From NCBI RefSeq assembly GCF_000276665.1, contig NW_004955438.1, positions 6,777,161 to 6,841,160 of the forward strand: DNA of 64,000 nt, read 5' to 3'. Origin of the DNA: Chinchilla lanigera (Eukaryota; Chordata; Mammalia; Rodentia; Chinchillidae). Under the pieces are notes generated by a model. The model was not told the DNA's origin. It made no database searches and was given only the letters and a program-made list of their open reading frames with translations. The position numbers and the translations under genes are program-made. Positions 12,420 to 24,129 of this stretch are shown here, piece by piece. The stretch's first letter is position 1; every line of letters starts with the position of its first letter.

Positions 12420-13020
12420 CATTTCAGTCAATTTAATAAAGAAAACTAAAAGAGTTTTTTTTTTTTTTCAAGTCAGTTTTTATCACCCACTTCCCCTGAA
12501 CCCTGTAGATTTTCTCACAAATTTTGAAAGGCTTTTCTTCCTGAAGGACTGCTTCTTAATAGATACAGCTAACAATACTACAAGGGAGAGAAAAAAAAAT
12601 ATGTTTTCCTCATCCATCATAAGGGTCACAGCCAAAACTTTTATAACAAAAGACAAATTTATAAGAGGAAAGCAAAAATAAGTCATTTAACTAAAGTTTA
12701 ACATGACACTGGAGGCTTTATTATAAAACCCTGAAGATCCAGGGAAAACAGTGCATTTTATAGTTAAGGTGATGAGGAACGGACTGCGGTACGGAGGTAT
12801 GATTGCACCGAAAGCACATGACCTAACGGTGCCGAACTCGAGAGGTGCGGGGGAGGAGCCCAGCACGGCCTGGGCGGAGAGAGTCCTCTTACCCTTCTAG
12901 GATACAGCAAAATACCTCTCACTGGGGAGTCTTGGAACCTGTTTTCAGAATCTAACGAGTAGCTCAGGGAATTTTGTCTTGTCTGTCACATAAATCAAAG
13001 GGGGAAATCAGAGGATGACC
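12420..13020. repeat. Unclassified old-repeat-like segment with a CpG-bearing core
   Basis: A T-run at 12453-12468 is followed by sequence whose texture (ACTTTTATAACAAAAGACAA, GGAAAGCAAAAATAAGTCAT, CCTGAAGATCCAGGGAAAAC) suggests a medium-reiterated element I cannot name. The core 12775-12900 is GC-rich with roughly ten CpG sites, unlike its surroundings. No reading frame or RNA gene is recognised in it. Confidence 0.35.
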
Positions 13021-13133
13021 AATGTGCCACATTTTCGTTTACGAAATTCTTAGTCTTAGAAATATTTTTCGAAATTACAGATACAATGAAACATATTTAC
13101 ACACACAAGTCAAAAGGGAAGAAACCAAAAGGA

Positions 13134-13262
13134 TATATATATATAGTTATATTATTGTTGTTGTTGTTGTTATATTACATATTGTTATCTTCAACGAAGT
13201 TGCTTAGATGACCCGATGAGATAATGCAAGATTGATCAAACCATTAAAGAGAATAAACAAAT
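13134..13262 (-). mobile_element. L1 3'-UTR fragment
   Basis: GTTATCTTCAACGAAGTTGC, then TTAGATGACCCGATGAGATA and TTGATCAAACCATTAAAG parallel the L1 3'-UTR at 49425-49520 (GTTGTCTTCAAAGTAGTTGT, TCAGATTACCAGAT). It is therefore the tail of the same rodent L1 group, on the minus strand. A (GTT)n run lies at 13155-13171. Confidence 0.7.
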
Positions 13263-13284
13263 AAAAAAAATTAGAAACAATATT

Positions 13285-13400
13285 TAAGGTCTTCTTCTTC
13301 TTCTTTTTCCTCTTGCTCTTCCTCTCTCCCTCCCTCTAGTCTTCTTTGTCATCTCCTTCCCTTCTCATGTCCTCCCTTCCTCTCCTTCCCTTCTCTGTTG
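13285..13400. repeat. Polypyrimidine (CTT/CCT)-rich tract
   Basis: About 110 bases are almost entirely C and T on the + strand, beginning as (CTT)n and drifting to CCCT and CCTT motifs. Purine/pyrimidine strand asymmetry of this length can form triplex (H-DNA). Confidence 0.9.
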
Positions 13401-13409
13401 CCCATTTAG

Positions 13410-14060
13410 CAGTCAAGATCACATGACCAATATGTGATGCACGTGGATTCAAACTAAAAAGTAGTTGTATTCTATGGCCTCACTGCATAGCATGAATGTG
13501 GTAGACACATTTTACGCTGGGATTGGCATATATCAATGCCATCAATTAACTGAAGAGATGGAATAAATCATCTCATTCAACTATTTTCTTTTTCGGTGAG
13601 AGGTCACACAGGAATCTTTTATTAGTAATGCCAAACAAAATTGAGGTACGTGATAATATTCTGCCATTAAGATGCCCTTGTGGGTATATTTTGGTTCATG
13701 TAGATGAAACAGTTTAAATGTGGTCAATTTGCTTTCTATTCTGTGGTGCACAATATATCTCTCACATTGTTATATTTTGTGGGTTCTTTTGGGATGTTCT
13801 TTACATGTTTTAAAGATTTTTGTTGTCGTTCATATTATTTGCTTTTGAATTTTTCTCATGTATTTATTACTAATATTTGTTGATCTTTTAAGTTGATTCA
13901 GTTATTAGTTCACTTCATGTTTTGGATTAGTTTTGATTTTATATGCAAATTTGCTATTATCCCTTAAGATGTTTCTTTAAAAATGCTTTTTCAGAAAACA
14001 AAAATGCATTCATGAGATTTGAGGAATAGATCTGCTTTGAATTACATTAAAAGGTTGTTG
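13410..14060. other. No recognisable feature
   Basis: AT-rich and T-leaning from 13700 to 14000, possibly very old antisense L1, but no motif is firm enough to call. Confidence 0.5.
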
Positions 14061-14064
14061 GGAG

Positions 14065-14230
14065 ACAGTGAATATTATATGGTTAGGAGAACGCACACTG
14101 TGAAATTGATTGATGAGGTGCAAATCCTATCTCTAGTCTTAGATCATGTTTGGTAATTTATTTTGCCTCCTTGGATTTCATTTAGCTCACATTTAAATTG
14201 TAGATAATTATATGTAACTCCTTGCATTGG
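14065..14230 (+). mobile_element. MIR SINE
   Basis: ACAGTGAATATTATATGGTT, GGTGCAAATCCTATCTCTAG, TTTGCCTCCTTGGATTTCAT and AATTGTAGATAATTATATG follow the MIR consensus in order: tRNA-like head, core, then the 'cctcagtttcctcatctgtaaaatggg' tract. Strongly diverged. Confidence 0.75.
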
Positions 14231-14266
14231 TGAAAGAAAAAATGTGAGATGTGGCATATATAATAT

Positions 14267-14297
14267 ATGAATACATACATACATATATACATACATA
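14267..14297. repeat. (CATA)n simple repeat
   Basis: Imperfect ATAC/CATA units, interrupted once by ATATATA. Confidence 0.9.
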
Positions 14298-14299
14298 AA

Positions 14300-15160
14300 C
14301 TCAGGCTTGTGCAACACAATGGTAGATAGTTATTTTGATTATAATATCTACTGTTCTTATTAAAATTATTGCTACTTCTTAAATTCCTAGAGATATTAAG
14401 AGGAAGACTTAATCAGTTTACATAATTCATGAACTCATCTATCAAATGTATTGGTATCTTGCCAAGAATGAGACCCAATATCTTGAAAATTCATGACAAT
14501 AATTATCATAGTCTCTGTGTGGCATATTTTTATGACTAAATTAGACCTTCCAAGAGGAAAGATCCTTAGTTGTTGAATTGATTCATTTTGCAATTTTTTC
14601 AACAGAACCTAATTTTAGAAGATTATGTGTCGAACACAGTCTAGCTGAAATGCTAATCACTTAACATGAAAACCTATGACTTTGTGTATACTGTATCTAT
14701 CTTGATAAACCAACAATACATCTTTCTGAGAAGAGTTACCCTCCCTGCTAGGAGCATAACAACCTTTCAAGTGGCATGACATTCTTTTTTGATTCATCTT
14801 ACCTTGACTTAAACTTTATGGACACCTGATATTAGACAAGTCAATCAATTCTTTCTCAGGACACTCTGAACCTGTGAATAATCTTGACAGGTGTCAGATC
14901 TATGTTTTCTCGCATTTGAAGGAGTTTGGTCTACAGAAAGAGTGGAAAAAATATTCTAGCATAAAGAAATGTAGAGGGTAGAATTCTCACAACAAATAAA
15001 TTTCTCTGGATGTTACCCTTTTACCTTGATGTGATATATTGGCCTTCTTTGATCTTCACTATTGAATTCTGCCTCAGAATCTGAGATACCTCTCAGTGGC
15101 CTCATTGGAGAATAATTTTTTCTCATTTTAAATTATTTATTTAATCAACTCTATTTTTTT
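14300..15160. other. No recognisable feature
   Basis: Unique-looking AT-rich sequence with no named repeat and no frame over about 60 codons. Confidence 0.6.
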
Positions 15161-15161
15161 G

Positions 15162-15251
15162 TCTTTTTTTTTTTTTTGGTACCTGAAATCAAACTAAGGA
15201 CCCTGTGCTTGCCAGCCAGGCACTTTGAAACTGAGCTATATCCCTGGTCCT
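15162..15251 (-). mobile_element. ID-type SINE
   Basis: Poly-T then GGTACCTGAAATCAAACTAA, CCTGTGCTTGCCAGCCAGGC and ACTGAGCTATATCCCTGGTC make a reverse ID element with moderate divergence in both boxes. Confidence 0.88.
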
Positions 15252-15254
15252 CGA

Positions 15255-16690
15255 ATTATTTTTTTCTGATTTAAAAATATACTTAAGTGAAGCTGTACAT
15301 TTTATGCGTAACAACTATAGGTATTAAGTGTTTGATAAAACTTATTAGGTTAAATGTTATCAAATTGACTCAATTAAAAACTACAGGACTGATTGAGATT
15401 GAAGGACTAAAACAGGAAAAGACCTAATAGTTTTCTTAAATTTATAACTTGCTTTTGTTTCCAAAATAACCTTAGCATAAAAGGAAATTACAAACTTGTA
15501 CAGAAAGACACTTGGCTATTTTCACTGGACTGCCTTGCTATAGCTCAGCAGTAAAAAGGAGCCTTTCAATCTATTCAGAAAAAAATAACTGTTAGAACCT
15601 AGGCAGTTATACAAAACAGAAATTGACTTGGCCCACTCCACTCAAATCCTGTTGCTTTTATTGGAAATGGTTTCCTTTTCAACAACTGCTTTTTTTAGTT
15701 GCTGAGCCTGGAACCATAACTACAGACCCTTGGTTGAGAAAATGGGTCCTGGAGAGACACTGCCAGGATGTCTTGCTTAAAAGAGAACTCTGGGGAGGAA
15801 AACATGGGTATCTAACAGAGGAATTGTTTGTACAAAAATCACATTGACTGCTTTATACTCCTAGTGGTTGAAAGCTTTTTCACTATAAGAAACTCCATCT
15901 ACTCTGAGTCCCAGTATCTTTCTTTCTTATTGCAATGTCCCTAGCAGAAAAAGAAAGAAAGAAACCTAGAATCTTGGCTTATTTTCAGCTATATTCTAGT
16001 GAACTACTGTGTGGACTAGTTTCAATAGTAACCCACCCCTGGCCCAAGAATGACAATTCAGGAGTTGATCATTTTGAATTATTCATGACACAGTCAACCT
16101 TGACATTCTGAACATTGTGTTTGAGAATAGAAGAACTGAACAAGAGACTGTAATGGTCATTATTAAGAAGCAATAACTGCTATTCAGATGATTACTAGCA
16201 CCCAGAAGAAGCAATCATGTCTAAAATGGAACTGCTTTACATTTGAAAGAGTTCCACACAAATGTCTTTGAGAAATATAACTACTTTAGGTAGTATTTAT
16301 TTTCCATCCTTTTCAATTTATTGGATATTTTACAGTAGACTTTTTTAGCATCTTATATTCCAGGCAGACCTCTGGGGTGCGGTCACAGATGTATTTTGGA
16401 AACTATATGCAGAACGAGGAATGTGTAAATCAATTAACTTGTAATTGTCCTTCATGGAGATTTGTGAATGTCCTTTCTGCACATCTACTTTATTCATAGG
16501 ATTTCAAATAAAAGGGAGAAATGCGAGAGGCTGTTATAATAAGGACAGCAGTATTCTTAGAAAGAAATTTTGAAAGTGCTGAGTGAGAGACATTTCTGCA
16601 AATTACTAAGGACATCTGGACTCAGCACCATACACATCACACTAACACTGAATATGTTATCCATAATCTTAATTACTATGGCTTGATTTA
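15255..16690. other. No recognisable feature
   Basis: Unique-looking sequence. A 74-codon + frame at 15623-15847 has no acceptor/donor pair or domain I recognise. No repeat family is named. Confidence 0.55.
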
Positions 16691-16691
16691 A

Positions 16692-16692
<1 letters not shown>

Positions 16693-16728
<36 letters not shown>
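16693..16728. repeat. (AC)n microsatellite
   Basis: About 18 uninterrupted AC units. The VCVCVC peptide on the other strand is an artefact of this repeat. Confidence 0.98.
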
Positions 16729-16730
<2 letters not shown>

Positions 16731-16947
16731 TACAAATCTCAATGTCTCCCTGTAAATTACTAAAGTAACTCTTAATAGAAGGTGACTTTTATGGTTAGAT
16801 GCCAGCTATATCAAATAGGGTGTTTCAGGGCCAACCAGTGTTTTAATAACTCTGTAAAAGGAATCAAAGATTATAACCAAATTTACATATTTAACCAAAC
16901 TGCCTACATTTCCACTGTTCTAAAAACCTGAAAACACTTAGTTCCTT

Positions 16948-17345
16948 CAGACAGCTGTTGGGTCTTTGAAATGCAATTCAAGAATGGGTTTTACAAACAC
17001 TATAAGAATTCATGCTTTGGACTTAAGGATTTCACACGAGAATGTGAAGGAAGCTTTGTGCAGGGTCCAGGCAACAGTGAATGTGATTATTATCTACTGC
17101 AAACACGTCCGAATACAAGTAAAAAAATAAAAGAATGTCAAAAATATACGATTACCTTAATGTTCACACCCACGTGCTTCGGGAGAACAAAGGTTAGTTT
17201 TATGCTTACATCAGCCCTGATCTTTATTATTATGGTTGCTTTAAAGTCATTCAAGTGTAGAGATACTTTGGAAAAGATTTTGAATCCACCATTTTATTTA
17301 AATAGTGGTTTAGAAAGTACTATTTTAAATACTATTTTATTTTAA
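16948..17345 (+). other. Possible cysteine-rich exon (low confidence)
   Basis: A frame of more than 130 codons is open here; its first ATG is at 16971 and its stop at 17343-17345. A pyrimidine-rich acceptor-like site (TTAGTTCCTTCAG) ends near 16947, and a donor-like AAAG|GTTAGT lies at about 17192. Between them the frame encodes about 80 residues with cysteines in SCWVFE, NSCFG, RECEG, SECDYY, KECQKY and PTCFGR, reminiscent of a disulphide-rich extracellular module. Beyond the donor the frame continues with a hydrophobic stretch (FMLTSALIFIIMVAL). I recognise no family, and neighbouring exons are not visible. In 64 kb of AT-rich DNA a couple of frames this long are expected by chance, so this may be coincidence. 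Confidence 0.2.
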
Positions 17346-17364
17346 CACTATCTTGAAATTTTAA

Positions 17365-17430
17365 AAAAGGGTTTGGATGTTGCTCAATGTGAAGGCCTTG
17401 AATTCAATCCTCAGTACTACAAAAACAAGC
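17365..17430 (+). mobile_element. Decayed, internally deleted ID-type SINE
   Basis: GGGTTTGGATGTTGCTCAAT, then GAAGGCCTTGAATTCAATCC and TCAGTACTACAAAAA keep the ID order, but the middle GCCTGGCA segment is missing or eroded. Confidence 0.6.
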
Positions 17431-17439
17431 ATGCAAATT

Positions 17440-20400
17440 TAAAAAAGACTAAATAAATAAAGGCATGTAATTTCTTCCATCAATAGTAATAATTTATATT
17501 TACTTCATATTTTGAAATTTTATTAAAATAAGTATAAGAAGAATAGAAATGATGTAAACAGTTATCTATTACTTGAAATGAATCTCAAATATTTCAATAA
17601 AAATGAGTGTTTGTAGAATAAACCAGCAGACAGAGCTTAATGAAAGAGAAAAAGGAAATTTTAATGGGAGATGCAATATTGAAAGAAAATGTATGAGAGA
17701 AAATTAGAACCACGACTTTATATCTGACTTGTTTCTCCTTGGAAACTGTACAAAAGATCTTATAGATGTATTAGGTTGACTTTGCTTTACATTTCATTTA
17801 AAATGGTATGTTTGTAATGAGAAAGACAAATTAGAAGGGAGATTTCATTGGTAATATGAAACATAAATGTGTTATTCTACTGTATAAATGGGGAGGTCAG
17901 AACCATCTTACACGACCTGACATACCCCAGCCAGAAATAAGCTGCATGCTATGGATATCACCTTATGCCACAGAGCTCATTCCCCAGAGTCTTTCTTCAT
18001 TCATTTTGCAGCTATATTTTCTTTCCTTCAAATGTTCTAAAATCATTCCTATATCTATGCTTTTCTAGTTTCTTGACCATCTGCTGAAAAATTTATAAAC
18101 CCACCTCTAGGTATTAAAGTATTAACTCAAATACCTTTCAGCATGTAGATATCAAATCAAATATCATATCCGGGAGACATTTATTTTTGACTGCTTTGGT
18201 TGAAAATTAATTTCAGTTCTTTATATCCAAATGACTTATTTTGTACCTTTATGACTCATATCATTTATTTTATGCTAACATCACTGATTTATGTAAAGAA
18301 TGTGAGCACCATATAGATGTAGTGTTTGCCTTTAGTGAACTTCACTTTATCTAGAAGTGAAGCTTAGTTTTCCATCTTGGTTTACTTCATATTTATTCAT
18401 TGTTAAAATGTTTTCTTGAATTTAATATCATGAGCAAGACTATTTTTATACCAAGGAAAGTCATAGAATAATTAGTACAAAACAAAATATTCATCATAGT
18501 TATATGATTGTGTTATTTTTTTCTTACTATACAATTCTGATATCTTTAAAGAGAATGGATTAATTTCAAGAAAGTCCAGCTGTTGGGATAATCTCATAGT
18601 TATAAATAATTAAAGTGGAGTAATGGACAAAACCTTGATATATTTTAGAGGTAAAATTAATAGGATTTGTTCATTGATTAAATGTGAGGATAAAGAAGGC
18701 TTTGCAATTACCATTCAGGTTTTGGATTAGTGTTTTGGAGTATGTGTCATAAACTAATTAAATATTTGCAGGTATTTGACAAGGTTAAGTTACGTATGAG
18801 TCCTGTTTGACAAGGTGACTTGAGTGCTATGCATGGTATGTATGTATTGTATGAGATAGAAAATACAGCAGTTTAATGTTCAGGAGATTTACATGACAGT
18901 ATGAATTCACAATTGATTTAGCTCATGAGAATATAAGGAACAGAGAACGCAGAGTATGCAAAGAAAATTAAGAGAGATAGTAAGAAAAATATCCAAGTAT
19001 AGTTTCCAAAAAGGGGGCTTGAGTAACAGTGTTGAAAAGTAGTAAATAAAAAGTGACAATTTAAATGTATTGCAAAGTGTAATCATACTATTTCTAACTG
19101 AAGAAATGAAAAATTCATTGTGGAATGTACTAATGAGAGATAGTTTTACAGAATATTTCTCTGCCATACTATGAATAAAGCACTCTATACTTTTTTGTTT
19201 CTCATAATAGCTATGACAACTCAGAATGATCATTCTATAGTGATTTTCCCATATTCAAATTATCATTTTAAGATAATTTACAAATACTTTTGTTTCTAAT
19301 GAAAGGTGATATATATTATTTTATTCTGCTCAGGGAAAATATTGGAAGTAGAATTTGAGTCCATGAAATCTGAAAACACTGATATATTTCAAGGGTACTT
19401 TTGTTACATCTAAGAGACAAATGGAAAAAAGAATGATGATCTTTGTACAAGGCAGGAAGAATCTACTTTCAGAAATGGAAATCTTCTGCCCAGCAATGAT
19501 GAGTAGTCTAAGACCACGTTCATGAAGGTCTTAACAGCATAACCAAGTACCCAATAAGATCTAGATTCCTTCTTCCTAATTATGTGCATAATTGTGTGGA
19601 ATACAGAAGTCTCACTTAACTGGTCACTGGACAAGAGAAAGGTCCTCAGGACTCTCAACAATGAAATAATTACTCCTGCTACCATTTGCAATTTGTCTCA
19701 AAATTCTTAAGGATCTCCTATATTTCTTGCCTACATAAAACAAACCAATTTCCCTAAAAATAAGCTCATCCATCATTTAATTTTATAAAGAATAAGTCAA
19801 TTCAACAAAAAGGAGGACAAAAGTAATAAAGAGTGGAAACTCAAAGAATAGGAATGTCAAATAGAGAGAATTCTCAAGTTGAGCATCTGTAACTAGATAT
19901 AAATATTGTATGTCATAATTTCATACATATATATGTATGTATAAAATTTCTATGATCTCATTGAAAGGCAAGGTTTGTGCTTATATCTTTTGATCAATTT
20001 TTCATGCCTCTATCTTGTATTCTGGACAACTACTTTGAAGATAACAATAGGCAAAGTGCTAATCATTGTTACCCTCTTACAATCTTGTTTTAAAATTTTG
20101 TATCATTGTTTCTATTATTTTTTCTTTTCAATAATTCAAGAAAACAAATATGTTTGTGAAAAAGAATACACTGTAACTCACTCACAATTAATGTGTCTCC
20201 TCCCTTTCAATGTCTGTGTCATCTGGTTTCCATAATTGTTATTCGTATTCATGTGTTTCTTTCTGTAATGAAAACCAAAAATTAGTCCGTAACTTTGCTC
20301 ATCATTAACACATAATCAGTCATCAAAACCTGTAGCTACTACCTCCTTCATAATGTATTCTGTAGTGAGTTTTTTCAGTTTCCACTGACTCCATCTTGGT

Positions 20401-20530
20401 AGGTTTGGTTTTCTTCGTCCTTGAATTATTAAAGTGACTTCTTGATCTCTATTCCCCGTGTTCAAAGCAATTCCAAAATGATTCCACTATTCACACTACT
20501 CTCAGAACAATCGTTGTAAAATGAAAAAAT
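17440..20530. other. No recognisable feature
   Basis: About 3 kb of unique-looking AT-rich sequence. Minus frames of about 100 codons at 18907-19233 and 19410-19691 have no domain, splice or repeat support. A short palindrome CATACATATATATGTATG sits at about 19923. Confidence 0.6.
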
Positions 20531-20680
20531 ATGATCTTACACTTTTCCTGCTTAGAATACTGCAGTGACTCTCTAGAGTATTCAGTGTAAATTTCAAACT
20601 CCTTAGCTGAGTAGCAGTGCCCTTCCTGATCTGAAACCCGGATGTTTTCTGACCTCATGTTCTTCTAATCGTTACCTAAA
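20531..20680 (+). mobile_element. L2-like fragment
   Basis: ACTTTTCCTGCTTAGAATAC, TGCAGTGACTCTCTAGAGTA, AAATTTCAAACTCCTTAGCT and CCTTCCTGATCTGAAACCC follow the conserved L2 tract with 'cccctgcttaaaaccctccagtggc', 'aagtccttac' and 'tgatctggcccc'. Orientation is from memory of the consensus. Confidence 0.6.
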
Positions 20681-22043
20681 GACCCCCTGTGGAATCTCGG
20701 GTCATTGATTTTAGATTGACGCAGTGCATTTCATTTTAAACACCATTCTAGCTGCAACACACTAAGTTAGATATGCTGTATTTTATCAGTTAAAAGCTGT
20801 TTCTAATATCTTTGGGGTTTATTCTTTGATCAATAGATTTTTAACTATTTCTTTTATATCCAAATGTATGTTTCAGTACATATTTTTGGTTTTTTAATTT
20901 AATTCTATTGATATTAGAGAACATACTAGATGATGTCAGAATCCTTGGAAATTTTGGAAGATGGTTTTCTGAACCAACATAGACTATGCTGACGAATGCA
21001 CCATATGCATTTAAAAGAAATGTGTGCCCTCTAATTGCTCACTATACTGTTCTATAAATATCAGTTAGGTTACAATAGTGAGGTAAAGTTGTTCAGATGA
21101 CCTATGGCATCATTCACTTTTTGTCTATTTACATCAATTGCTGAAATCTGTTAACATTTTAATGCTTATGGAGTAGTCTATTCATTACTTTTTTAGTCTT
21201 AGATTCATGATTATAAAATTCCATTATTAATTGCATAGATAGTTCTGATTGCTTTGTGTACCAGATGAATCCTTTTGTCAATGTTAAGTATTCATTTTTG
21301 GTCTGACAGTTCTTTTGCTCTAACTTTATTACAACCTGAATATTTTATCTGTTTAAATCTGCATCTTTATATACAGAGTAATTCACATAAATATATCTTG
21401 CATTTGAACTTTTAAGTCAGTTCTGACTTCCTTAATATTTAATTAAATGCTAATTTCATGAATATGTAATTTTATTATCAATAAAATTAAATTTAGGTCC
21501 AACTTATTTATTTTCTCTTTGTTCTTTTCAATTTTTTCTACCATTTCTCATTTCTTGCCTTCTATTTTGTTATATAGATATTTTTTTCAGTACTTTATTT
21601 TAATTAATGGGTTATAGTGCCATTTTTTTTAAGTTTTTCAATACTATACTAAGGATAATGCACCCTAAGTGCAGTCTGAATAGTTAAAATTTTATAAATT
21701 CCTCGAGAACTTGCAATTCTTTTTGACTCGATAGTTATGGTACAGTACATATGAATTATATGTACATATGTGCATCATAGAAGCAGAAGTTAATGCTATA
21801 ATATTTTGTCAGACAGTCATTTATATTTTTAAAAGGAAGCGGTGTTTATACTTATTCCAATATTTGTTATTTCTGATATTCCTTCTTTCCTGTGGATATA
21901 TATTTCCATATACCATTATACACCTTCTTTCTAAAGAATGCCTTTTAACATTTCTTTCAACATTTCTTACAGTAGAAGTCTGCAGATGATACACTCACTT
22001 ATTTTTGTTTTATCTTAAAATGTCACAACATACTTTGTGCCTC

Positions 22044-22079
22044 TGTGTGTGTGCATGTGCACGTGTGTGTACGTGCACG
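22044..22079. repeat. Alternating purine-pyrimidine tract (GT/GC/AC)
   Basis: 36 bases alternate pyrimidine and purine without a break (TGTGTG..., then GCATGTGCACGTG..., then GTACGTGCACG). This is the classic composition for left-handed Z-DNA. Confidence 0.95.
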
Positions 22080-22082
22080 GCA

Positions 22083-22147
22083 GAGATTGAATCCAGCCCC
22101 TTACAAATTTTAGGCATGTCCTCTACCACTAACCAGCACAGCCAGCC
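22083..22147 (-). mobile_element. Degenerate ID-type SINE
   Basis: GATTGAATCCAGCCCCTTAC, TTTTAGGCATGTCCTCTACC and ACTAACCAGCACAGCC keep the reverse-ID order (B-box, anticodon-arm region, A-box) with strong divergence. It directly follows the GT-rich tract and interrupts the L1M block. Confidence 0.55.
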
Positions 22148-23469
22148 TACACAACACTATTTTTGCAAAGTCTCTGTACAGATGCTGCATTCTGGGTTGG
22201 CAATGTCTTCCTGTGTAAAGATGTGTGCTGCTGGCTTGTCGCCCTGTAGTTTCTGATTGAGACTCTTTGGTCATCCTGTAGTCTTCTCTATGTAGTCACT
22301 GCTTTTCTAGGGCAGCTGTTGAGATTTAACTTCTCTTTCTGGATTTAAGCAGTTTATTATCAAGCATATAATTATAATTTCTCTCATATTTATCTTGCTT
22401 AAAATTTATTGAGTTTATCAAACCTGTAATTTATACGTTGCTGGCCACTTTGAAAAAAAAAGAAAGGCCAAATTTGGCAGGTTTTTGCCATCAGCTGTCA
22501 GTTCTCTAGTGTTCTGTTAACACTTGCAAAACAAATTTGAGTTATTTGATATAACCTGTCCTTGAATATCTACTCATCTTCTTTTTCATTTTCTTCTTCT
22601 ATATTCTCTACATTAGATATCTGCTATATACATATCTTTTTGATAGTGACACTTGAAGCTACTCATCATTCTGCTAAGAACATCCAGCGCATTTTTGATG
22701 TCAATTTTTGAATGGATTTTCAGTTTTAAAATTTCTATACAGGTCTTTCCATTTTTTTCTGTATCTTTTTGAAGAACATTTGTCTTTTCTATTGTAAGCT
22801 TATTCACTCTAAGCACACATGTTTATAATACTGGTTTCTAAGTAAGTATATTTCTAACACCTTTTAGTTCAAAAGTTGTAGTATCTGCATGATTTCAGTT
22901 TGTCTCTGTGTATTCTCCCTGCTGTAAGTCACGTTATTCAAGTTCACAGCATGCTGTATTATTCTTCTAGATGTATTGTCTTTATTATTTTTATACAAGG
23001 TAATTCACTATTTTTTACATAATTTTGGAAATCCCATCTCTTTAGCTCTATATTCATTTAGTTCTTTGCCTTCCACAGGGTTTTTAGTGGTCTACTTCAT
23101 GCTTTTTGTCTTTGGGTTCTGTCAGAGGTGTGAGCCTCTTCTTCTCTGACCTTGATCATTTCAGGATTAGCTCTTCTATTTTTTCTATGGTTGCCTTGAA
23201 TTTTGTTCTTTAACCAAAAAACTTTTTTTTCTTTGAGCCAATTGCATTTTCTTTCCAAATTTCAGCTACCCATAGAAAGGATGTCTTGCTTCAAGTGTTG
23301 CTAAGCCATAAAACTCAGTAATTCACCCTTCACTTTTTCAATAGTTCTACTCTCCATCAGAAAATCTTCTTGTTTTGGGGTATTCCCCAGACATTTGAGG
23401 AAATTTGTTGTTATTTACTTCTGTGTTAATTTTTGTTTTATATAATTTGATTTTGGCTTAATGTTCATA

Positions 23470-23970
23470 GGTGTGCATTTGAATATATTAGAAACAGAAC
23501 ACAGATATTAAATTTATATGCCATTGCTTATAGAAAAATAAGTCTAGGTTGGTGATATAGACATAAAACTCATTTCACTCATCACTGACATTTTGAAAAT
23601 TTTGAGATTTTATAGGGGAACAAAGTAGACTACATTCAACTGTGAAGTTATCTTCTGTTTGCTAGGCTTCCAATAAAAATATGACTATTAATATAAATGC
23701 TATCACATAATAGTTTCTCATATTTTGGTACAGTTATGTAAAATATATTCTCATACAATTTTTTTAAACTCATCACAAATCCTACCAAGGTACTTGTTTA
23801 TCTATATGAAGAGTGGTTGTATTTTATATTTACCATTTATACTGATGATATAAGACCTATTTTAAGGAAGAATCATGCTCTGATACAGGGATCAGTTTAA
23901 TAAACTGGTTGCTGTTCAAGATGGGTGGATGGGTACAGTGGATTGTTAATTTAGATCTTATGAACCCCAA
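23470..23970. other. No recognisable feature
   Basis: AT-rich sequence between two L1-derived blocks. No repeat name is assigned. Confidence 0.5.
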
Positions 23971-23975
23971 ACAAC

Positions 23976-24125
23976 AACTTCTTTTTATTTTAAAGATGAA
24001 AGAAAGGAAACATATTAACAAGCACACAGAAAACAAGCATAAAGAAAACAACACAAAAACAATAAAAGCAACACAGAATTTCAGACAAGGTGATAGGAAA
24101 TTAACAGTGGTTGTTAGAGTCTAAG
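23976..24125 (-). mobile_element. L1 3'-UTR fragment
   Basis: GAAAGGAAACATATTAACAA and GGTGATAGGAAATTAACAGT match, with small changes, the element at 58311-58501 (GGAAAACATATTAACAAACA, GTGGTAGGAAATTAACAATG). The T-rich left edge is the reversed A-tail. The same terminal motif closes the sense L1 at 41266-41995. Confidence 0.65.
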
Positions 24126-24129
24126 CTTA

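Larger units (their letters stand above)
20795..23460 (-). mobile_element. Ancient L1M block, antisense
   Basis: Many islands match the T-rich strand of old mammalian L1 (L1M) in the right order. These include TCTATTGATATTAGAGAACA and AGAAATGTGTGCCCTCTAAT near 20.9-21.0 kb, and TCAATTGCTGAAATCTGTTA at 21.13 kb. Further right are CATTTCTTACAGTAGAAGTC at 21.96 kb, ATTCTGGGTTGGCAATGTCT at 22.19 kb and TTTAAGCAGTTTATTATC at 22.35 kb. No frame survives. An ID-like copy (22083-22147) interrupts it. Edges are approximate, and the right part (after about 22.8 kb) is weakest. Confidence 0.75.

Noticed and set aside
15541..15565. TATAGCTCAGCAGTAAAAAGG as another ID head
   Set aside because: Only the A-box-like word matches. 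Nothing ID-like follows.
21721..21775. ACATATGAATTATATGTACATATG palindrome-like words
   Set aside because: Short AT-rich symmetry of the kind expected by chance here.
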